Assembly (NCBI RefSeq): GCF_018860765.1
Contig: NZ_JAHKPV010000021.1
Location: 799,845-863,844, forward strand
Direction of reading: 5' to 3'
From: Marinobacter salexigens
Lineage (GTDB): Bacteria; Pseudomonadota; Gammaproteobacteria; Pseudomonadales; Oleiphilaceae
Length of the DNA stretch: 64,000 nucleotides
The position numbers were made by a program, and so were the translations under genes. Every line of letters begins with the position of its first letter. The stretch's first letter is position 1. Shown here piece after piece: positions 33,738 through 43,598 of this stretch. The notes under the pieces are model-generated. The model had not been told where the DNA came from. It searched no databases and was given only the letters and a program-made list of their open reading frames with translations.

Positions 33738-35129
33738 ATGGGTACACCCATTCAAGTGCACAACATTGACACTCACGACGCCAAGCGGCACCTCAACGAA
33801 AAGATCCATACCCGCAGCTTTCAAGGAGTCTTCCGGCGCGTGAGAATAATAGCCGGAACCTTCCTTTTCGCTCTTTTCTTTGGGACGGTATGGCTGACGT
33901 GGAACGACCGTCAAGCTGTTCTATGGGATCTATCGGCAAAAAAATTCCACATTTTTTCCAGCACGTTTTGGCCTCAAGATTTAGTGCTTCTGTCAGCGAT
34001 TCTCATTGTATGCGCGTTTGGACTGTTTTTTTTGACGGTATGGGCGGGGCGAGTTTGGTGTGGTTATACCTGCCCCCAAAGTGTCTGGATGTGGGTGTTT
34101 ATGTGGGTAGAAAAAGTTTCCGAAGGTGATCGAAATCAGCGCAAAAAGCTTGATCAGGCCCCATTTACCGGTCTGAAGGTATACAAGCGATTTAAAAAAC
34201 ATGGGCTTTGGTTACTTATAAGTGTGTTCACCGCTATTACCTTTGTTGGCTATTTTACGCCGATTCGGGACCTAGTGCCGGCGCTTTTGACGTTTCAAGC
34301 GGGCGGATCGGCTTTCTTCTGGGTATTTTTCTTTACGCTTGCAACCTATCTCAATGCAGGCTGGCTTCGAGAAAAAGTATGCGTTCACATGTGCCCGTAT
34401 GGGCGTTTTCAGTCGTCTATGCTGGACAAGGACTCTCTCGTAATCAGCTATGACGTAAGTCGTGGAGAAGCTAGAGGAGGCAGAAGCCTCGGATCAGATT
34501 ACAAAGCTAAAGGGTTGGGAGACTGTGTAGATTGTCAGATGTGCGTGCAAGTTTGCCCAACAGGTATCGATATTCGTGACGGCCTGCAAATTGATTGCAT
34601 TGGTTGTGCGGCATGCATTGATGCCTGCGATTCCGTCATGGAAAAAATGGGCTATGAAAAAGGACTCATTAGATACACGAGCGAAAGAGAACTCAACGGT
34701 GGACGTTTGCACATTATGCGCCCTCGACTTGTCGCGTACGGCGCTCTTTTAGTAGCAATGGTGTTAACGTTGGGCTGGGCCATAGCTTCGAGGCCACTCG
34801 TGAGTTTCGACGTTGCCAAAGACAGAGGTCTATACCGTTTCAATGCCCAAGGCGAGATCGAAAATAGCTACACGCTGAAAATCATAAATAAAAGCCACGA
34901 GCGCAAACAATTTAATGTGAGTGTAAAAGGATTGGAGGGTTTGAATCTAATAGGCCCATCGTCCATCAATTTACGTTCAGGAGAAAAGCTTGAGCTTCCG
35001 CTATCTGTCAGCGTAAAACCGGCTTTGCTTGCAGAAAGCATGGCTGAAATCGAGTTCTATTTGACACAGTCTAAAGACAGCGATTTAAGCTTAGTGGCAA
35101 AAAGTAGATTCACTGGTCGAGTGCCGTAG
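33738..35129 (+). CDS. ccoG: Cytochrome oxidase accessory protein CcoG
   Basis: A 463-residue integral membrane ferredoxin-like protein. Its N-terminal part has five or so membrane segments and a WCGYTCPQSVW motif. The central part has two 4Fe-4S motifs, CVDCQMCVQVCPTGIDIR and CIGCAACIDACDSVM, and the C-terminal Ig-like domain (FDVAKDRGLYRFNAQGEIENSYTLKI) is in the periplasm. CcoG helps deliver copper (as Cu+) to the cbb3-type oxidase. The ccoNOPQ and ccoHIS genes are not in this window, so this is an orphan copy or a locus split. The start ATG at 33738 is near a GAGAATG-type site. Confidence 0.94.
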   Translation: MGTPIQVHNIDTHDAKRHLNEKIHTRSFQGVFRRVRIIAGTFLFALFFGTVWLTWNDRQAVLWDLSAKKFHIFSSTFWPQDLVLLSAILIVCAFGLFFLTVWAGRVWCGYTCPQSVWMWVFMWVEKVSEGDRNQRKKLDQAPFTGLKVYKRFKKHGLWLLISVFTAITFVGYFTPIRDLVPALLTFQAGGSAFFWVFFFTLATYLNAGWLREKVCVHMCPYGRFQSSMLDKDSLVISYDVSRGEARGGRSLGSDYKAKGLGDCVDCQMCVQVCPTGIDIRDGLQIDCIGCAACIDACDSVMEKMGYEKGLIRYTSERELNGGRLHIMRPRLVAYGALLVAMVLTLGWAIASRPLVSFDVAKDRGLYRFNAQGEIENSYTLKIINKSHERKQFNVSVKGLEGLNLIGPSSINLRSGEKLELPLSVSVKPALLAESMAEIEFYLTQSKDSDLSLVAKSRFTGRVP

Positions 35130-35173
35130 ATACAAAAAGAGATCTCGATAGAACGGCATGCGCTTCGCATTAT

Positions 35174-36127
35174 TCATTGGTCATCGCGCATCGCCCTAGC
35201 TACCGAGCGGCTTTCTGCGGGTCGGAAGATCCGCCATACCCTCTTCAACTTGTGTTTAGGCACTATCACCAACAGGTTACCGGCAAGCACTAGTGACACG
35301 CCGGCAACGGCTTCGGCCGTCCAGATGTAGTTTTCGAACACGGTTGAAAGCGCCAGCGCAACGATTGGGAAGAGTACCATGCAATAGGCTGCACGCTCAG
35401 GCCCAATGCGTCCAAGTAGTGTGAGAAAACTCCCGAAACCAAGCACCGACCCGACCAAAGCCAGATACACCAGAGAACCTGTGTAAGCCCATGTGGTCTC
35501 AAATCCAAAGGCTTCGCCCCTACCCCAAGCGATTAACGCAAGCGCAAGTGCACCATAAGCCATGCCATAGGCGTTGCTTTGCATAACAGGTAGCTGCACC
35601 GACTGATTGCGTGCAGATAACATATTGCCAAAGGAGGTAATAAAGGTTCCCGCCAAACTCAGCATCATCGCCCGCAGTGTCGTGCCGTCGGCATCCAGTG
35701 CTCGAATTTCCGGCAGAAATACCAGACAAATGCCTACTAGCCCAAACGCTGCCCCAACGATAACGGAACGCGGAACACGGTTACCGAAAAACAGTGCCCC
35801 GTTAACAATATTCATTACGATAATGGTGGAGAATACAACCGCGATAAGACCGCTGGTGATATTGGCTGCAGCCTGATAGACCAGCATGTAATTGAACCCG
35901 AACAGCATCAGACCCTGACCTGCCATCCAGAGATGTTGGCGGAAATCAAATTTCATCTTTCGCCGGGTAAGACTGCACCAAAGCATCAGCACCAACGCAG
36001 ACAAGCCAAACCGATAAGCGATGGACACATCGCCAGACACTTCGCCCAACTGCAAAGGAATCGCTATGAAGGTTGATCCCCAGATCAATACCGTCGATAA
36101 ATAAAGTACAAAGGTGTTTGTCAGCAT
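35174..36127 (-). CDS. DMT-superfamily EamA transporter
   Basis: A 10-helix drug/metabolite transporter of about 317 residues with two EamA repeats. The N-terminal repeat starts VLYLSTVLIWGSTFIAIPLQ; the second starts after ALDADGTTLRAMMLSLAGTF. The family exports amino acids, nucleobases or metabolites, but the substrate cannot be told from sequence. A TTG at 36145 is in frame, but the ATG at 36127 (MLTNTF) is chosen because it begins close to the first membrane helix. It is convergent with ccoG and unlinked to the valine operon. Confidence 0.88.
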   Translation of the reverse strand: MLTNTFVLYLSTVLIWGSTFIAIPLQLGEVSGDVSIAYRFGLSALVLMLWCSLTRRKMKFDFRQHLWMAGQGLMLFGFNYMLVYQAAANITSGLIAVVFSTIIVMNIVNGALFFGNRVPRSVIVGAAFGLVGICLVFLPEIRALDADGTTLRAMMLSLAGTFITSFGNMLSARNQSVQLPVMQSNAYGMAYGALALALIAWGRGEAFGFETTWAYTGSLVYLALVGSVLGFGSFLTLLGRIGPERAAYCMVLFPIVALALSTVFENYIWTAEAVAGVSLVLAGNLLVIVPKHKLKRVWRIFRPAESRSVARAMRDDQ

Positions 36128-36280
36128 AGGTAGAGCGGCCTGCAACCGTGATCAACAACCGGCTACGTTTTTCGCGCTACCGATCTTCCATTTAAAAAAA
36201 TCATTCTCCTACTTATAGTTATCTTGCTCAATAGTTTTTGCTTTGAATCTGCCCACTAAAAAAACAGAATGGGATAGATT

Positions 36281-36306
36281 CCGGGGCACAGAAAACCGCG
36301 CCCCGG
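36281..36306 (-). terminator. Terminator of the valine operon
   Basis: CCGGGGC (36281-36287) pairs with GCCCCGG (36300-36306) just after the mmsB stop. A run of seven T follows on the minus strand after 15 bases (plus-strand A-run near 36258-36264), so it is a weak but plausible terminator. Confidence 0.6.
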
Positions 36307-36312
36307 TATAAG

Positions 36313-37200
36313 CTACTCCGGCTTATAAAAGCGCTGGATACTTGAGAAATCCAGAGTTCCGTTGCCTTGCTCGGCATGGAGCGTGAACAGATTTCGGGCG
36401 AGAGAGCCCATGGGAATGGCAGCCTGATTTTTCACAGCGTTATCGAAGGCCAAGCCAAGATCTTTGTTCATCAAGTTGACCAAGAAGCCGCCTTCGTACT
36501 CCCGTGATGCGGGTACTCCGTCCATTACGCCTGGCCATGGGTTGTATACATTCAAGGCCCAGTTGCCGCCGGAACTCTGCTTCATGACTTCAGAGAGAAC
36601 CGCAGGGTCCAATCCGTTTTTTACACCCAGAGCCAAGGCTTCACTGGTGCCTGCCATTAAAATGGCCAACAGCATGTTGTTACAGATTTTAGCGACTTGC
36701 CCTGCGCCGTGGTCTCCAGCATGGAAGATATTTTTGCCCATGCTTTCCAGAATCGGTTTTGCTTTATTGAAAGTGTCTTCGTCGCCGCCGCAAATGAAGC
36801 TCAGGGTGCCCGCTTTGGCGCCACCTACACCGCCGGAAACAGGAGCATCGAGGAACGGGATGTGCTTTGCTTCTGCCTGCTCCGCCACACCGCGTGCGGT
36901 CTCGGGAGAAATAGTCGATGAGTCAATTACCAGCGTGCCCTCGGGCAAAGCCGCCAGCAATCCATCTTCGCCCAGATACACCGCTTCAACGTGTTTACCA
37001 GCCGGTAACATGGTAATTACGCACTCGGCACCCTTGGTTGCGTCGTGGGCTGTGTCTGCATTTTTTGCACCTTCGGAAACCAATGCGGCCACAGCGTCTT
37101 TCGACAGGTCAAACACGGTTACGTCGTGCCCAGCTTTCACAAGATTGCTGGCCATTGGGCCACCCATGTTGCCCAAGCCGATAAAGGTAATCTTTGCCAT
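36313..37200 (-). CDS. mmsB: 3-Hydroxyisobutyrate dehydrogenase
   Basis: About 295 residues. NAD-binding FIGLGNMGGPMASNLVKAGHDV, substrate block DAPVSGGVGGAKAGTLSFICGG, and the catalytic Lys in GAGQVAKICNNMLLA are all intact, as is the C-terminal KDLGLAF helix. It oxidises 3-hydroxyisobutyrate to methylmalonate semialdehyde in valine breakdown. It is the last gene of a five-gene operon. The inner ATG at 37200 has AAGGGG 7-9 bases upstream and is chosen rather than the ATG at 37206. Confidence 0.95.
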   Translation of the reverse strand: MAKITFIGLGNMGGPMASNLVKAGHDVTVFDLSKDAVAALVSEGAKNADTAHDATKGAECVITMLPAGKHVEAVYLGEDGLLAALPEGTLVIDSSTISPETARGVAEQAEAKHIPFLDAPVSGGVGGAKAGTLSFICGGDEDTFNKAKPILESMGKNIFHAGDHGAGQVAKICNNMLLAILMAGTSEALALGVKNGLDPAVLSEVMKQSSGGNWALNVYNPWPGVMDGVPASREYEGGFLVNLMNKDLGLAFDNAVKNQAAIPMGSLARNLFTLHAEQGNGTLDFSSIQRFYKPE

Positions 37201-37262
37201 ATTCATCCCCTTGTTTTTGTATTCGGTTGATTAGGCCGCCCATGCTCAGCCGGCCTGCTTGG

Positions 37263-38345
37263 CTAATTCTCGAAAAAGCTGTCGATCCACTCGCTGTCCA
37301 TTTCTTCCAGCGATGTGTAGCGCCAGCGGGGTTGCTTGTCTTTGTCTATTAAGAGCGCACGGACGCCTTCGGCAAACTCGCCTTTACCAAGGCAGTTTTT
37401 GGACAACGTAAGCTCTTTATCGAGCACCTCACGAAGGCTATCCAGACGGCAATTGCGCAAGTGCTGCCAGCACAGTGCCAAGGATGTTGGCGATGCGGCA
37501 CTTAAAGGCTTGGTTGACTTGGCCAACCAGCCTTCACCGCTAACCAGCTCCTTCATTTGAGCCACTATATCGGCCAGAGTGTCGGCATCGGTGACGCGGT
37601 TGATGGTATTGAAATTCGACCGCACCGGAGACTCTGGCAAGGCATTGGCGCTTTGGTTTTCGTGCTGCCTGAGCACACTGCTCATCACGGCAAAGGCGTC
37701 CTCCCCCTGCCAGTTATGCGCGGTCAGATCAGCAACCACCGCTGCCTTGTGTTCATGCTTGATGAAACGATCGGCAAGCCCCACGAACAAGGCATCTGCC
37801 GCGTTCATGCGGGCGCCGGTTAAGCCCAAAAACAACCCTGTGCGCCCGGGGGTACGGTTCAAAAACCAACCTGCTGCTACATCCGGGTACAGCCCGATAC
37901 TGCTCTCCGGCATGGCCAGCATGGATGCTTCCGTAACCACTCTATGTGAGGCGCCCGCCATGATGCCAATACCGCCCCCCATAACTATGCCATGGCCCCA
38001 ACACACCACGGGCTTAGGAAACGAATGAATCAAATAGTCCATTTCGTATTCTTCCGTGAAAAACTCGGCACCTACACTGGCGCCGCTTCCGCTCTGAGGC
38101 TCGGTCATGCTCCGGTAAAGGGCAACTATGTCGCCACCGGCACAGAACGCTTTATCGCCTTCGGCCTCAATCCAGACTGCACGAACGCGGTCGTCTTGGG
38201 CCCAGTTTTTGAGCTGTGGCGTCAGCATCCGAATCATCTCAAGAGAGAGTGAGTTGAGCGCCTTGGGAGTATTCAATCGGGCTACAGCAATCAGCGCGCC
38301 GTCAGCGGTTTTCCACTCTTCAAAAACAATCGGTTGGTTGCTCAT
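37263..38345 (-). CDS. 3-Hydroxyisobutyryl-CoA hydrolase
   Basis: A 360-residue crotonase-fold hydrolase, longer than simple enoyl-CoA hydratases. The active site blocks are FCAGGDIVALY, HGIVMGGGIGIMAGASHRVV and the Glu/Asp set MPESSIGLYPDVAAGWFLN. The C-terminal extension (SEWIDSFFE) is characteristic of HIBCH. It hydrolyses 3-hydroxyisobutyryl-CoA to the free acid in valine breakdown. It lies between the enoyl-CoA hydratase and mmsB genes, in the same operon order as in other valine-degrading Gammaproteobacteria. Confidence 0.93.
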   Translation of the reverse strand: MSNQPIVFEEWKTADGALIAVARLNTPKALNSLSLEMIRMLTPQLKNWAQDDRVRAVWIEAEGDKAFCAGGDIVALYRSMTEPQSGSGASVGAEFFTEEYEMDYLIHSFPKPVVCWGHGIVMGGGIGIMAGASHRVVTEASMLAMPESSIGLYPDVAAGWFLNRTPGRTGLFLGLTGARMNAADALFVGLADRFIKHEHKAAVVADLTAHNWQGEDAFAVMSSVLRQHENQSANALPESPVRSNFNTINRVTDADTLADIVAQMKELVSGEGWLAKSTKPLSAASPTSLALCWQHLRNCRLDSLREVLDKELTLSKNCLGKGEFAEGVRALLIDKDKQPRWRYTSLEEMDSEWIDSFFEN

Positions 38346-38375
38346 AAAAATCCTTAAACCGGCAGGTTGCGGGTT

Positions 38376-39155
38376 TCAGCGGTTTTTCCATTCCGGTTTA
38401 CGCTTTTCCAGAAAAGCATTCACGCCTTCTTTCTGGTCTTCGGTTGAGAACAGCTCAACAAACAGCTCTCGCTCCATGCGCCAGCCATCGGAATGGCTAC
38501 GGCCATCGCGGGAACTCATCACCAGCGTTTTGCAACGGGCAACCGATGAGGGGCTCTGTTTACACGCCAATTCAGCCAGTTCCAGTGCCTTCTCAAGGCT
38601 CTTGCCAGCGGGCACAACCTCTTCAACCAGACCAATCTGCAGTGCTTTGTCAGCCTTGACCCGCTCACCACAGAGAATCATACGTTTGGCCCAACCCTCT
38701 CCAACGATCCAAGGCAGGTTCTGGGTGCCGCCAGCACAAGGCAACAACCCTACGGTTGCTTCCGGCAGCGCCATCTGAGCATGTTCTTCGGCAATGCGAA
38801 TATCGCAGGCCAATGCGCACTCAAGGCCACCGCCCATGGCGTATCCGTTTATCGCGGCGATGGATACGCCACGGAATGCCGTTAATGCAGCAAAAGCTTC
38901 ACCAAAGAGCTGGGCCATTTCATTGGCACGGGCCTTGTCGCCATCAGCGAAGGTTTTTAGGTCGGCGCCGGCGGAGAAGAACTTCTCCCCTTGCCCGGTT
39001 AGAACCAACGCAAAAATATTCTTGTCTTCATTTAGCTCACGGACGATATTTGTCAGTGCAGGCAGTGAATCCGCCGTCCATGTATTGGCCGGTGGGTTGT
39101 TGATCGTCAATACTGCAATGTGTCCGCGTTTTTCGAGCTGAATCAGATCGCTCAT
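38376..39155 (-). CDS. Enoyl-CoA hydratase (valine pathway)
   Basis: A 259-residue crotonase. The oxyanion-hole blocks FSAGADLKTF and GGGLECALACDIRIAEE are present, as are the two catalytic Glu in LECALA and LPEATVGLLPCAGGTQNL. It hydrates methacrylyl-CoA to 3-hydroxyisobutyryl-CoA in this operon. An AGGAG site lies 7 bases upstream of the second ATG (39155), which is chosen over the first (39158). The preceding gene, the acyl-CoA dehydrogenase, makes its substrate. Confidence 0.94.
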   Translation of the reverse strand: MSDLIQLEKRGHIAVLTINNPPANTWTADSLPALTNIVRELNEDKNIFALVLTGQGEKFFSAGADLKTFADGDKARANEMAQLFGEAFAALTAFRGVSIAAINGYAMGGGLECALACDIRIAEEHAQMALPEATVGLLPCAGGTQNLPWIVGEGWAKRMILCGERVKADKALQIGLVEEVVPAGKSLEKALELAELACKQSPSSVARCKTLVMSSRDGRSHSDGWRMERELFVELFSTEDQKEGVNAFLEKRKPEWKNR

Positions 39156-39181
39156 CATCCTTCTCCTATTATTTTTGCGAA

Positions 39182-40348
39182 TTATTGAATGGCCTCGGCC
39201 ACACCGTCATCCAGCAGACGGCGAGCAACAATTAATCGCATAATTTCGTTGGTGCCTTCCAGAATCTGATGTACGCGCAGGTCGCGTAGATAGCGTTCCA
39301 GAGGGTATTCACGGATATATCCGTAGCCACCATGCAATTGCAGTGCGTCATTCACCACATCAAAACAGACATCGGTTGCGAAACGCTTAGCCATGGCGCA
39401 ATGGAGCGTGGCTTCGGTATCACCGCTGTCCAGCTTGAAAGCACCCAGACGCACCATCTGCCGGGCTGCCACCAGATTGGTCGCCATATCCGCCAGTTTG
39501 AACTGCAATGCCTGAAAGGCTGCCAAAGGTTTACCGAACTGTGCCCGCTCATGCATGTAGTTGCGTGCTCTGAGCAACGCCGCTTGGGCCCCTCCCAGAG
39601 AGCAGGTAGCGATATTGAGGCGGCCGCCATCAAGCCCTTTCATCGCAATGGCGAAGCCGTCGCCTTCTTCACCAACCCGGCTGGTTGCGGGAACGCGAAC
39701 GTTCTCAAGGCTGATCATGCGCGTGGGCTGGGAATGCCACCCCATTTTCTCTTCATTCTTGCCGTAGGTAATGCCTTCCGCATCCGCAGGAATCACGAAT
39801 GTGGAAATGCCCTTGGCACCAGAATCCGCCTCGCCGGTACGGGCCATCAACACAAGAATATCGGTTTCGCCAGCGCCAGAGATAAACATCTTGCTGCCAT
39901 TAATGATGTAGCTATCACCCTCCCGAACCGCCTTGGTTCTCAGGCTGGCTGCATCGGAACCCGCACCGGGTTCTGTTAGGCAATAAGACGCTAACCACTC
40001 ACCGCTGGCCAGCTTCGGTACCACATCTTGCTTGAGAGCATCAGACGCAAAGCTTGCCACCATCCAGGTTGCCATGTTGTGGATGGTGATAAAGGCAGCC
40101 GTTGAGGGGCAGGCTGATGCCAGTTCCTCAACGATGACCGATGTATCAAGCCGCGACAGCCCCATGCCACCGAGTGCTTCCGGGGTGTACATCCCCATAA
40201 ATCCCATTTCCCCGGCTTCTTTCAGTACATCAACCGGAAAGATGTGCTCGTCATCCCATTTGGCCGCATGGGGCGCCATGGATTTTTCAGCAAAGGCACG
40301 GGCCGCTTCGCGGAACGCCTGCTGGTCTTCTGTGAGGTTGAAATCCAT
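39182..40348 (-). CDS. Isobutyryl-CoA-type acyl-CoA dehydrogenase
   Basis: A 388-residue flavin acyl-CoA dehydrogenase. FAD and substrate motifs are CLTEPGAGSDAASL, KMFISGAGETDIL, and QLHGGYGYIREYPLERYLRDLRVHQILEGTNEIMR. The catalytic Glu is in the late EGTNEI block, as in short/branched-chain enzymes. It dehydrogenates isobutyryl-CoA to methacrylyl-CoA and passes electrons to ETF. Context in the mmsA/mmsB operon sets the substrate; sequence alone would not distinguish it from a 2-methylbutyryl- or butyryl-specific enzyme. Confidence 0.93.
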   Translation of the reverse strand: MDFNLTEDQQAFREAARAFAEKSMAPHAAKWDDEHIFPVDVLKEAGEMGFMGMYTPEALGGMGLSRLDTSVIVEELASACPSTAAFITIHNMATWMVASFASDALKQDVVPKLASGEWLASYCLTEPGAGSDAASLRTKAVREGDSYIINGSKMFISGAGETDILVLMARTGEADSGAKGISTFVIPADAEGITYGKNEEKMGWHSQPTRMISLENVRVPATSRVGEEGDGFAIAMKGLDGGRLNIATCSLGGAQAALLRARNYMHERAQFGKPLAAFQALQFKLADMATNLVAARQMVRLGAFKLDSGDTEATLHCAMAKRFATDVCFDVVNDALQLHGGYGYIREYPLERYLRDLRVHQILEGTNEIMRLIVARRLLDDGVAEAIQ

Positions 40349-40374
40349 CGTTAGGCTCCTGACGAAGAACGCAA

Positions 40375-41868
40375 TTAACGTAACTGGATGGAGAAGTTAG
40401 CTTCCGATGATGTAGCCTCACTGGAGAACCAACGGGATGTAACCGTTTTGGTTTCCGTGTAAAAGCGCACAGCCTGCTTGCCGTAAGCGTGTTGATCACC
40501 GTAGAACGATCCTTTCCAACCGGTGAACGAGAAGAACGGTAGGGGCACAGGAATGGGGATGTTCACACCGACCTGCCCTACTTCAATCTCGTGCTGAAAC
40601 TTACGGGCAGCGCCACCGGAACTGGTGAAGATGGATACGCCGTTACCGTATGGGCTCTTATTGATCAGGGCAATGGCATTTTCCAGGCTGTCTTCTTCCA
40701 TGCAGGCAAGCACCGGGCCGAATATTTCTTCATTGTAGATATCCATCTCGGTGGTTACACCGGAGAACAGGGTTGGACCAACCCAGTTGCCATCCGGCAA
40801 ACCATCAACAGTACATCCACGACCATCGAGAAGCAGGTTTGCACCTTGCGCTTCACCGGTGGCAATCAGCGCTTCAACACGATCTTTTGCTTTGGCGGAA
40901 ATCACCGGGCCGTAGCTGGCGCCGGAATCGTTCCAAGCACCCGGGCGAACTTTCGCCATCGCCTCTTTCAGTTCCGGAATCCAGGCTTGGGCTTCACCCA
41001 CAAATACAGCCACCGAAATAGCCATGCAACGTTGGCCCGCTGCGCCAACAGACGCGCCTACGAGGGCATTGAGAACCTGCTGTTTATCGGCGTCCGGCAT
41101 AATAACCATGTGATTCTTGGCGCCAGCAAAACTCTGAACACGCTTCATGTTGCGGGTCCCGGTTTCATATATGTAACGGCCAACCGGCACAGAACCTACG
41201 AAAGACACAGCCTTGATTGCGGGATCAGTAAGCAGCACGTCAACCTGTTCTTTACCACCGTGCACAACCTGCAGCACACCCTTCGGTGCGCCGGCCTCTT
41301 CAAACAGCTCAGCCAAACGCATAGGCGTGAGCGGGTCTTGCTCGGACGGTTTGAGGATAAATGTGTTGCCGCAGGCAATGGCCATGGGGAACATCCAAAG
41401 GGGGATCATCGCCGGGAAGTTAAACGGGGTAATACCTGCACACACGCCCAAAGGCTGGATCCAGGAATGGGTGTCCACCTCCCGGGCTACGTTTTCTACG
41501 GTTTCACCCATCATCATCGAAGCAACGTTGGCAGCATGTTCGACAACTTCGATGCCGCGCCAAACATCACCCTTGGCATCGTCAAATGTCTTGCCGGTCT
41601 CCTGCGACAGGATTTCTGCAATCTCGTCGTGGTGTTCTTTCAGCAAGGCCTGATAACGCAGCATCACACGAGCGCGTTCCGAAACCGCAACCTCTTTCCA
41701 TGTTTTGAAGATTTCGCCAGCAGTGTCAATGGCTTTACGCATTTCGGCAGTGGTGGCGCAAGGCGTCCGGGCGATCACTTCATTCGTGGCCGGGTTAGTA
41801 ACATCAATCCATTCGCTGGTTTGGCTCTGAACAAATTCACCTGCTAGGTACAGCGGAACGTTTTTCAT
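40375..41868 (-). CDS. mmsA: CoA-acylating methylmalonate-semialdehyde dehydrogenase
   Basis: About 497 residues, starting at the ATG at 41868 ([14 protein letters not shown]) with AGGGA 9 bases upstream; the frame extends 45 bases further without a ribosome site. The aldehyde-dehydrogenase fold has the catalytic Cys in [15 protein letters not shown] and [14 protein letters not shown] for NAD. CoA-acylating members of this kind convert methylmalonate semialdehyde to propionyl-CoA. It is the first gene of the valine operon and lies divergent from an AraC-type regulator, matching the mmsR-mmsAB layout of Pseudomonas. Confidence 0.95.
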   Translation of the reverse strand: MKNVPLYLAGEFVQSQTSEWIDVTNPATNEVIARTPCATTAEMRKAIDTAGEIFKTWKEVAVSERARVMLRYQALLKEHHDEIAEILSQETGKTFDDAKGDVWRGIEVVEHAANVASMMMGETVENVAREVDTHSWIQPLGVCAGITPFNFPAMIPLWMFPMAIACGNTFILKPSEQDPLTPMRLAELFEEAGAPKGVLQVVHGGKEQVDVLLTDPAIKAVSFVGSVPVGRYIYETGTRNMKRVQSFAGAKNHMVIMPDADKQQVLNALVGASVGAAGQRCMAISVAVFVGEAQAWIPELKEAMAKVRPGAWNDSGASYGPVISAKAKDRVEALIATGEAQGANLLLDGRGCTVDGLPDGNWVGPTLFSGVTTEMDIYNEEIFGPVLACMEEDSLENAIALINKSPYGNGVSIFTSSGGAARKFQHEIEVGQVGVNIPIPVPLPFFSFTGWKGSFYGDQHAYGKQAVRFYTETKTVTSRWFSSEATSSEANFSIQLR

Positions 41869-42042
41869 CTCGGTATCCCTGTTTGTTGTTGTGCGGAAAG
41901 CGCGCCAAAGCACGGTGGCTTTGGCAATGAATGAGCAATCTATGCTGAGACCTTAGCACGGCCACTGGCACTTTATGATTGACTAAATTTCGACCTTGAT
42001 GGACTATCTTTCGATTAGCTCACAAAAACACAAGCATTCAGC

Positions 42043-42918
42043 ATGACGCAAACATCCTTATGGCCAGTACCCAAAGACAGCATACGCTACGTGGTGCCAG
42101 CGCCTATTATTAGCCTTTTGTCTGAGCATCCGCTGACTCAGGACCTCTACCCACTGGCATTCGGCCACTATCGTAGGGCCACAGGCCACCACATGCACCG
42201 TGAGCATCATCGCGACAATCTTTTGATTTACTGCACCGAAGGCAGGGCCTTTCTAAACTTGAAAGGAGAGCCTTACACGATGGAGGCAGGAGACCTTCTG
42301 CTACTGCCAGCAGGGGCCAGCCACCGTTACACAGCTGACCCGGAAAACCCCTGGACGATTCACTGGGTGCACTACACCGGGCCACTGGCTAACGAATTTC
42401 ACAAATATATGGGGTTTGATGCTTCAACACCCATCCGCCATTTGGGGAGGCAACCTCGGCTGTTGGTGGATTTTAACGGCCTACTGTCTGTTCGCCAGAC
42501 GGGCTTTCGGGCCCGCGGCCTGATTCACGCGGCCAATCGCCTAAGGCAACTGCTGGCAGCGGTTCCGATCAGTTTTGATGAAACAAGCCAAGAACGAAAA
42601 GCCGAACTGGATACCATCAACAACTATATGCATGAGCATCTCGATGAGCGCATTACACTCGAGCAACTTGCCGATCTTGCCGGGCTTTCCCCTGCTCATT
42701 TTGCAACCCGCTACCGTGAACAAACTGGCACCTCCCCCATTCAGCACTTTCTTCACCTAAAAGTAGAGCGCGCATGCCAGATGCTGGATACCACAAGCCT
42801 GAGTTTTACAGAAGTAAGCCATCGTCTGGGCTATGACGATGCCTATTACTTCTCACGGCTGTTCAAAAAAGTCATGGGGCAGTCGCCAATGGATTACAGA
42901 CACACGCCGAGGCATTAA
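42043..42918 (+). CDS. mmsR: AraC-family activator, MmsR-like
   Basis: A 291-residue regulator. The N-terminal cupin-like sensor (REHHRDNLLIYCTEGRAFLNLKGEPYTMEAGDLLLLPAG) and the two C-terminal helix-turn-helix motifs (ITLEQLADLAGLSPAHFATRYRE and LSFTEVSHRLGYDDAYYFSRLFK) are clear. It is divergent from mmsA with a 174-base gap, the same layout as Pseudomonas mmsR, which activates mmsAB in response to valine or isobutyrate. The name is by analogy; ligand and operator were not identified. No convincing inverted repeat was seen in the gap. Confidence 0.85.
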   Translation: MTQTSLWPVPKDSIRYVVPAPIISLLSEHPLTQDLYPLAFGHYRRATGHHMHREHHRDNLLIYCTEGRAFLNLKGEPYTMEAGDLLLLPAGASHRYTADPENPWTIHWVHYTGPLANEFHKYMGFDASTPIRHLGRQPRLLVDFNGLLSVRQTGFRARGLIHAANRLRQLLAAVPISFDETSQERKAELDTINNYMHEHLDERITLEQLADLAGLSPAHFATRYREQTGTSPIQHFLHLKVERACQMLDTTSLSFTEVSHRLGYDDAYYFSRLFKKVMGQSPMDYRHTPRH

Positions 42919-43020
42919 CAAGGCACAACAGGCCAGTCACTCACCTGTCTTCATCTACGACTTTTGTTGCAGAAGCGAAACCGTTAGTCTTGGAGGGAAA
43001 GACACAAAAGAAGCATAAAA

Positions 43021-43449
43021 ATGGCCACACATACTTTTGAAATTGACGAAACCTTCGACGTACCGCGCAGCAAGGTGTTTGCACTATTCGCTGATCACAA
43101 TAGCTTCGGGAAACTTCTCGGGGCGCCTGTAAAAAGGATCAAGAACAGCGATCAAGCAGACCCCAACGGCCTTGGCTCTGTGCGCAAGCTTGGCATCGGC
43201 CCGATTGGTCTGGAAGAAACAGTGACTAGTTTTGAGCCGGATATGCTGATTGAATACACCATCACCAGTTTAAGCCCGATTCGCAACCATCTGGGCCGAA
43301 TTCGCTTCGAAGACACCCCGGAAGGACACACCCGAGTTCGCTATCGCATTACCTTTGACGATATCGTGCCTTACACCGGGAAATTGGTCAGTGCCGGGCT
43401 GGAACACGCCATACGTCGCGGGATCAAGCAGGTTCCCAAACTGGCCTGA
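43021..43449 (+). CDS. SRPBCC-fold protein (polyketide cyclase/AHSA1-like)
   Basis: A 142-residue START-like protein: FDVPRSKVFALFADHNSFGKLLG opens the hydrophobic cavity fold and VRYRITFDDIVPYTGKLVSAGLEHAIRRGI forms the long C-terminal helix. Such proteins bind lipids or other hydrophobic ligands or act as cyclase/hydrolase; no ligand can be named. It lies between the AraC regulator and the diiron MBL gene and has no clear link with either. A weak GAAG site precedes the ATG. Confidence 0.85.
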   Translation: MATHTFEIDETFDVPRSKVFALFADHNSFGKLLGAPVKRIKNSDQADPNGLGSVRKLGIGPIGLEETVTSFEPDMLIEYTITSLSPIRNHLGRIRFEDTPEGHTRVRYRITFDDIVPYTGKLVSAGLEHAIRRGIKQVPKLA

Positions 43450-43598
43450 TTCAGAACTTCGGGTGAAACAAAACGTTACTTGATGGATATCAGATAATTG
43501 ACCTGAGGCAATTGTTGCTATCCGTCAATTTTGTACTCTCCGCGCAACCCTGCAATTAATAGGCCTACCAGCCGATCCTCATCACTGCGGAGATCAAA

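Noticed and set aside
40591..41847. 418-residue open frame opposite mmsA
   Set aside because: It lies wholly antisense to a well-conserved dehydrogenase. The product is rich in His/Arg/Asn and has no family motif; it is a shadow of mmsA codon use.
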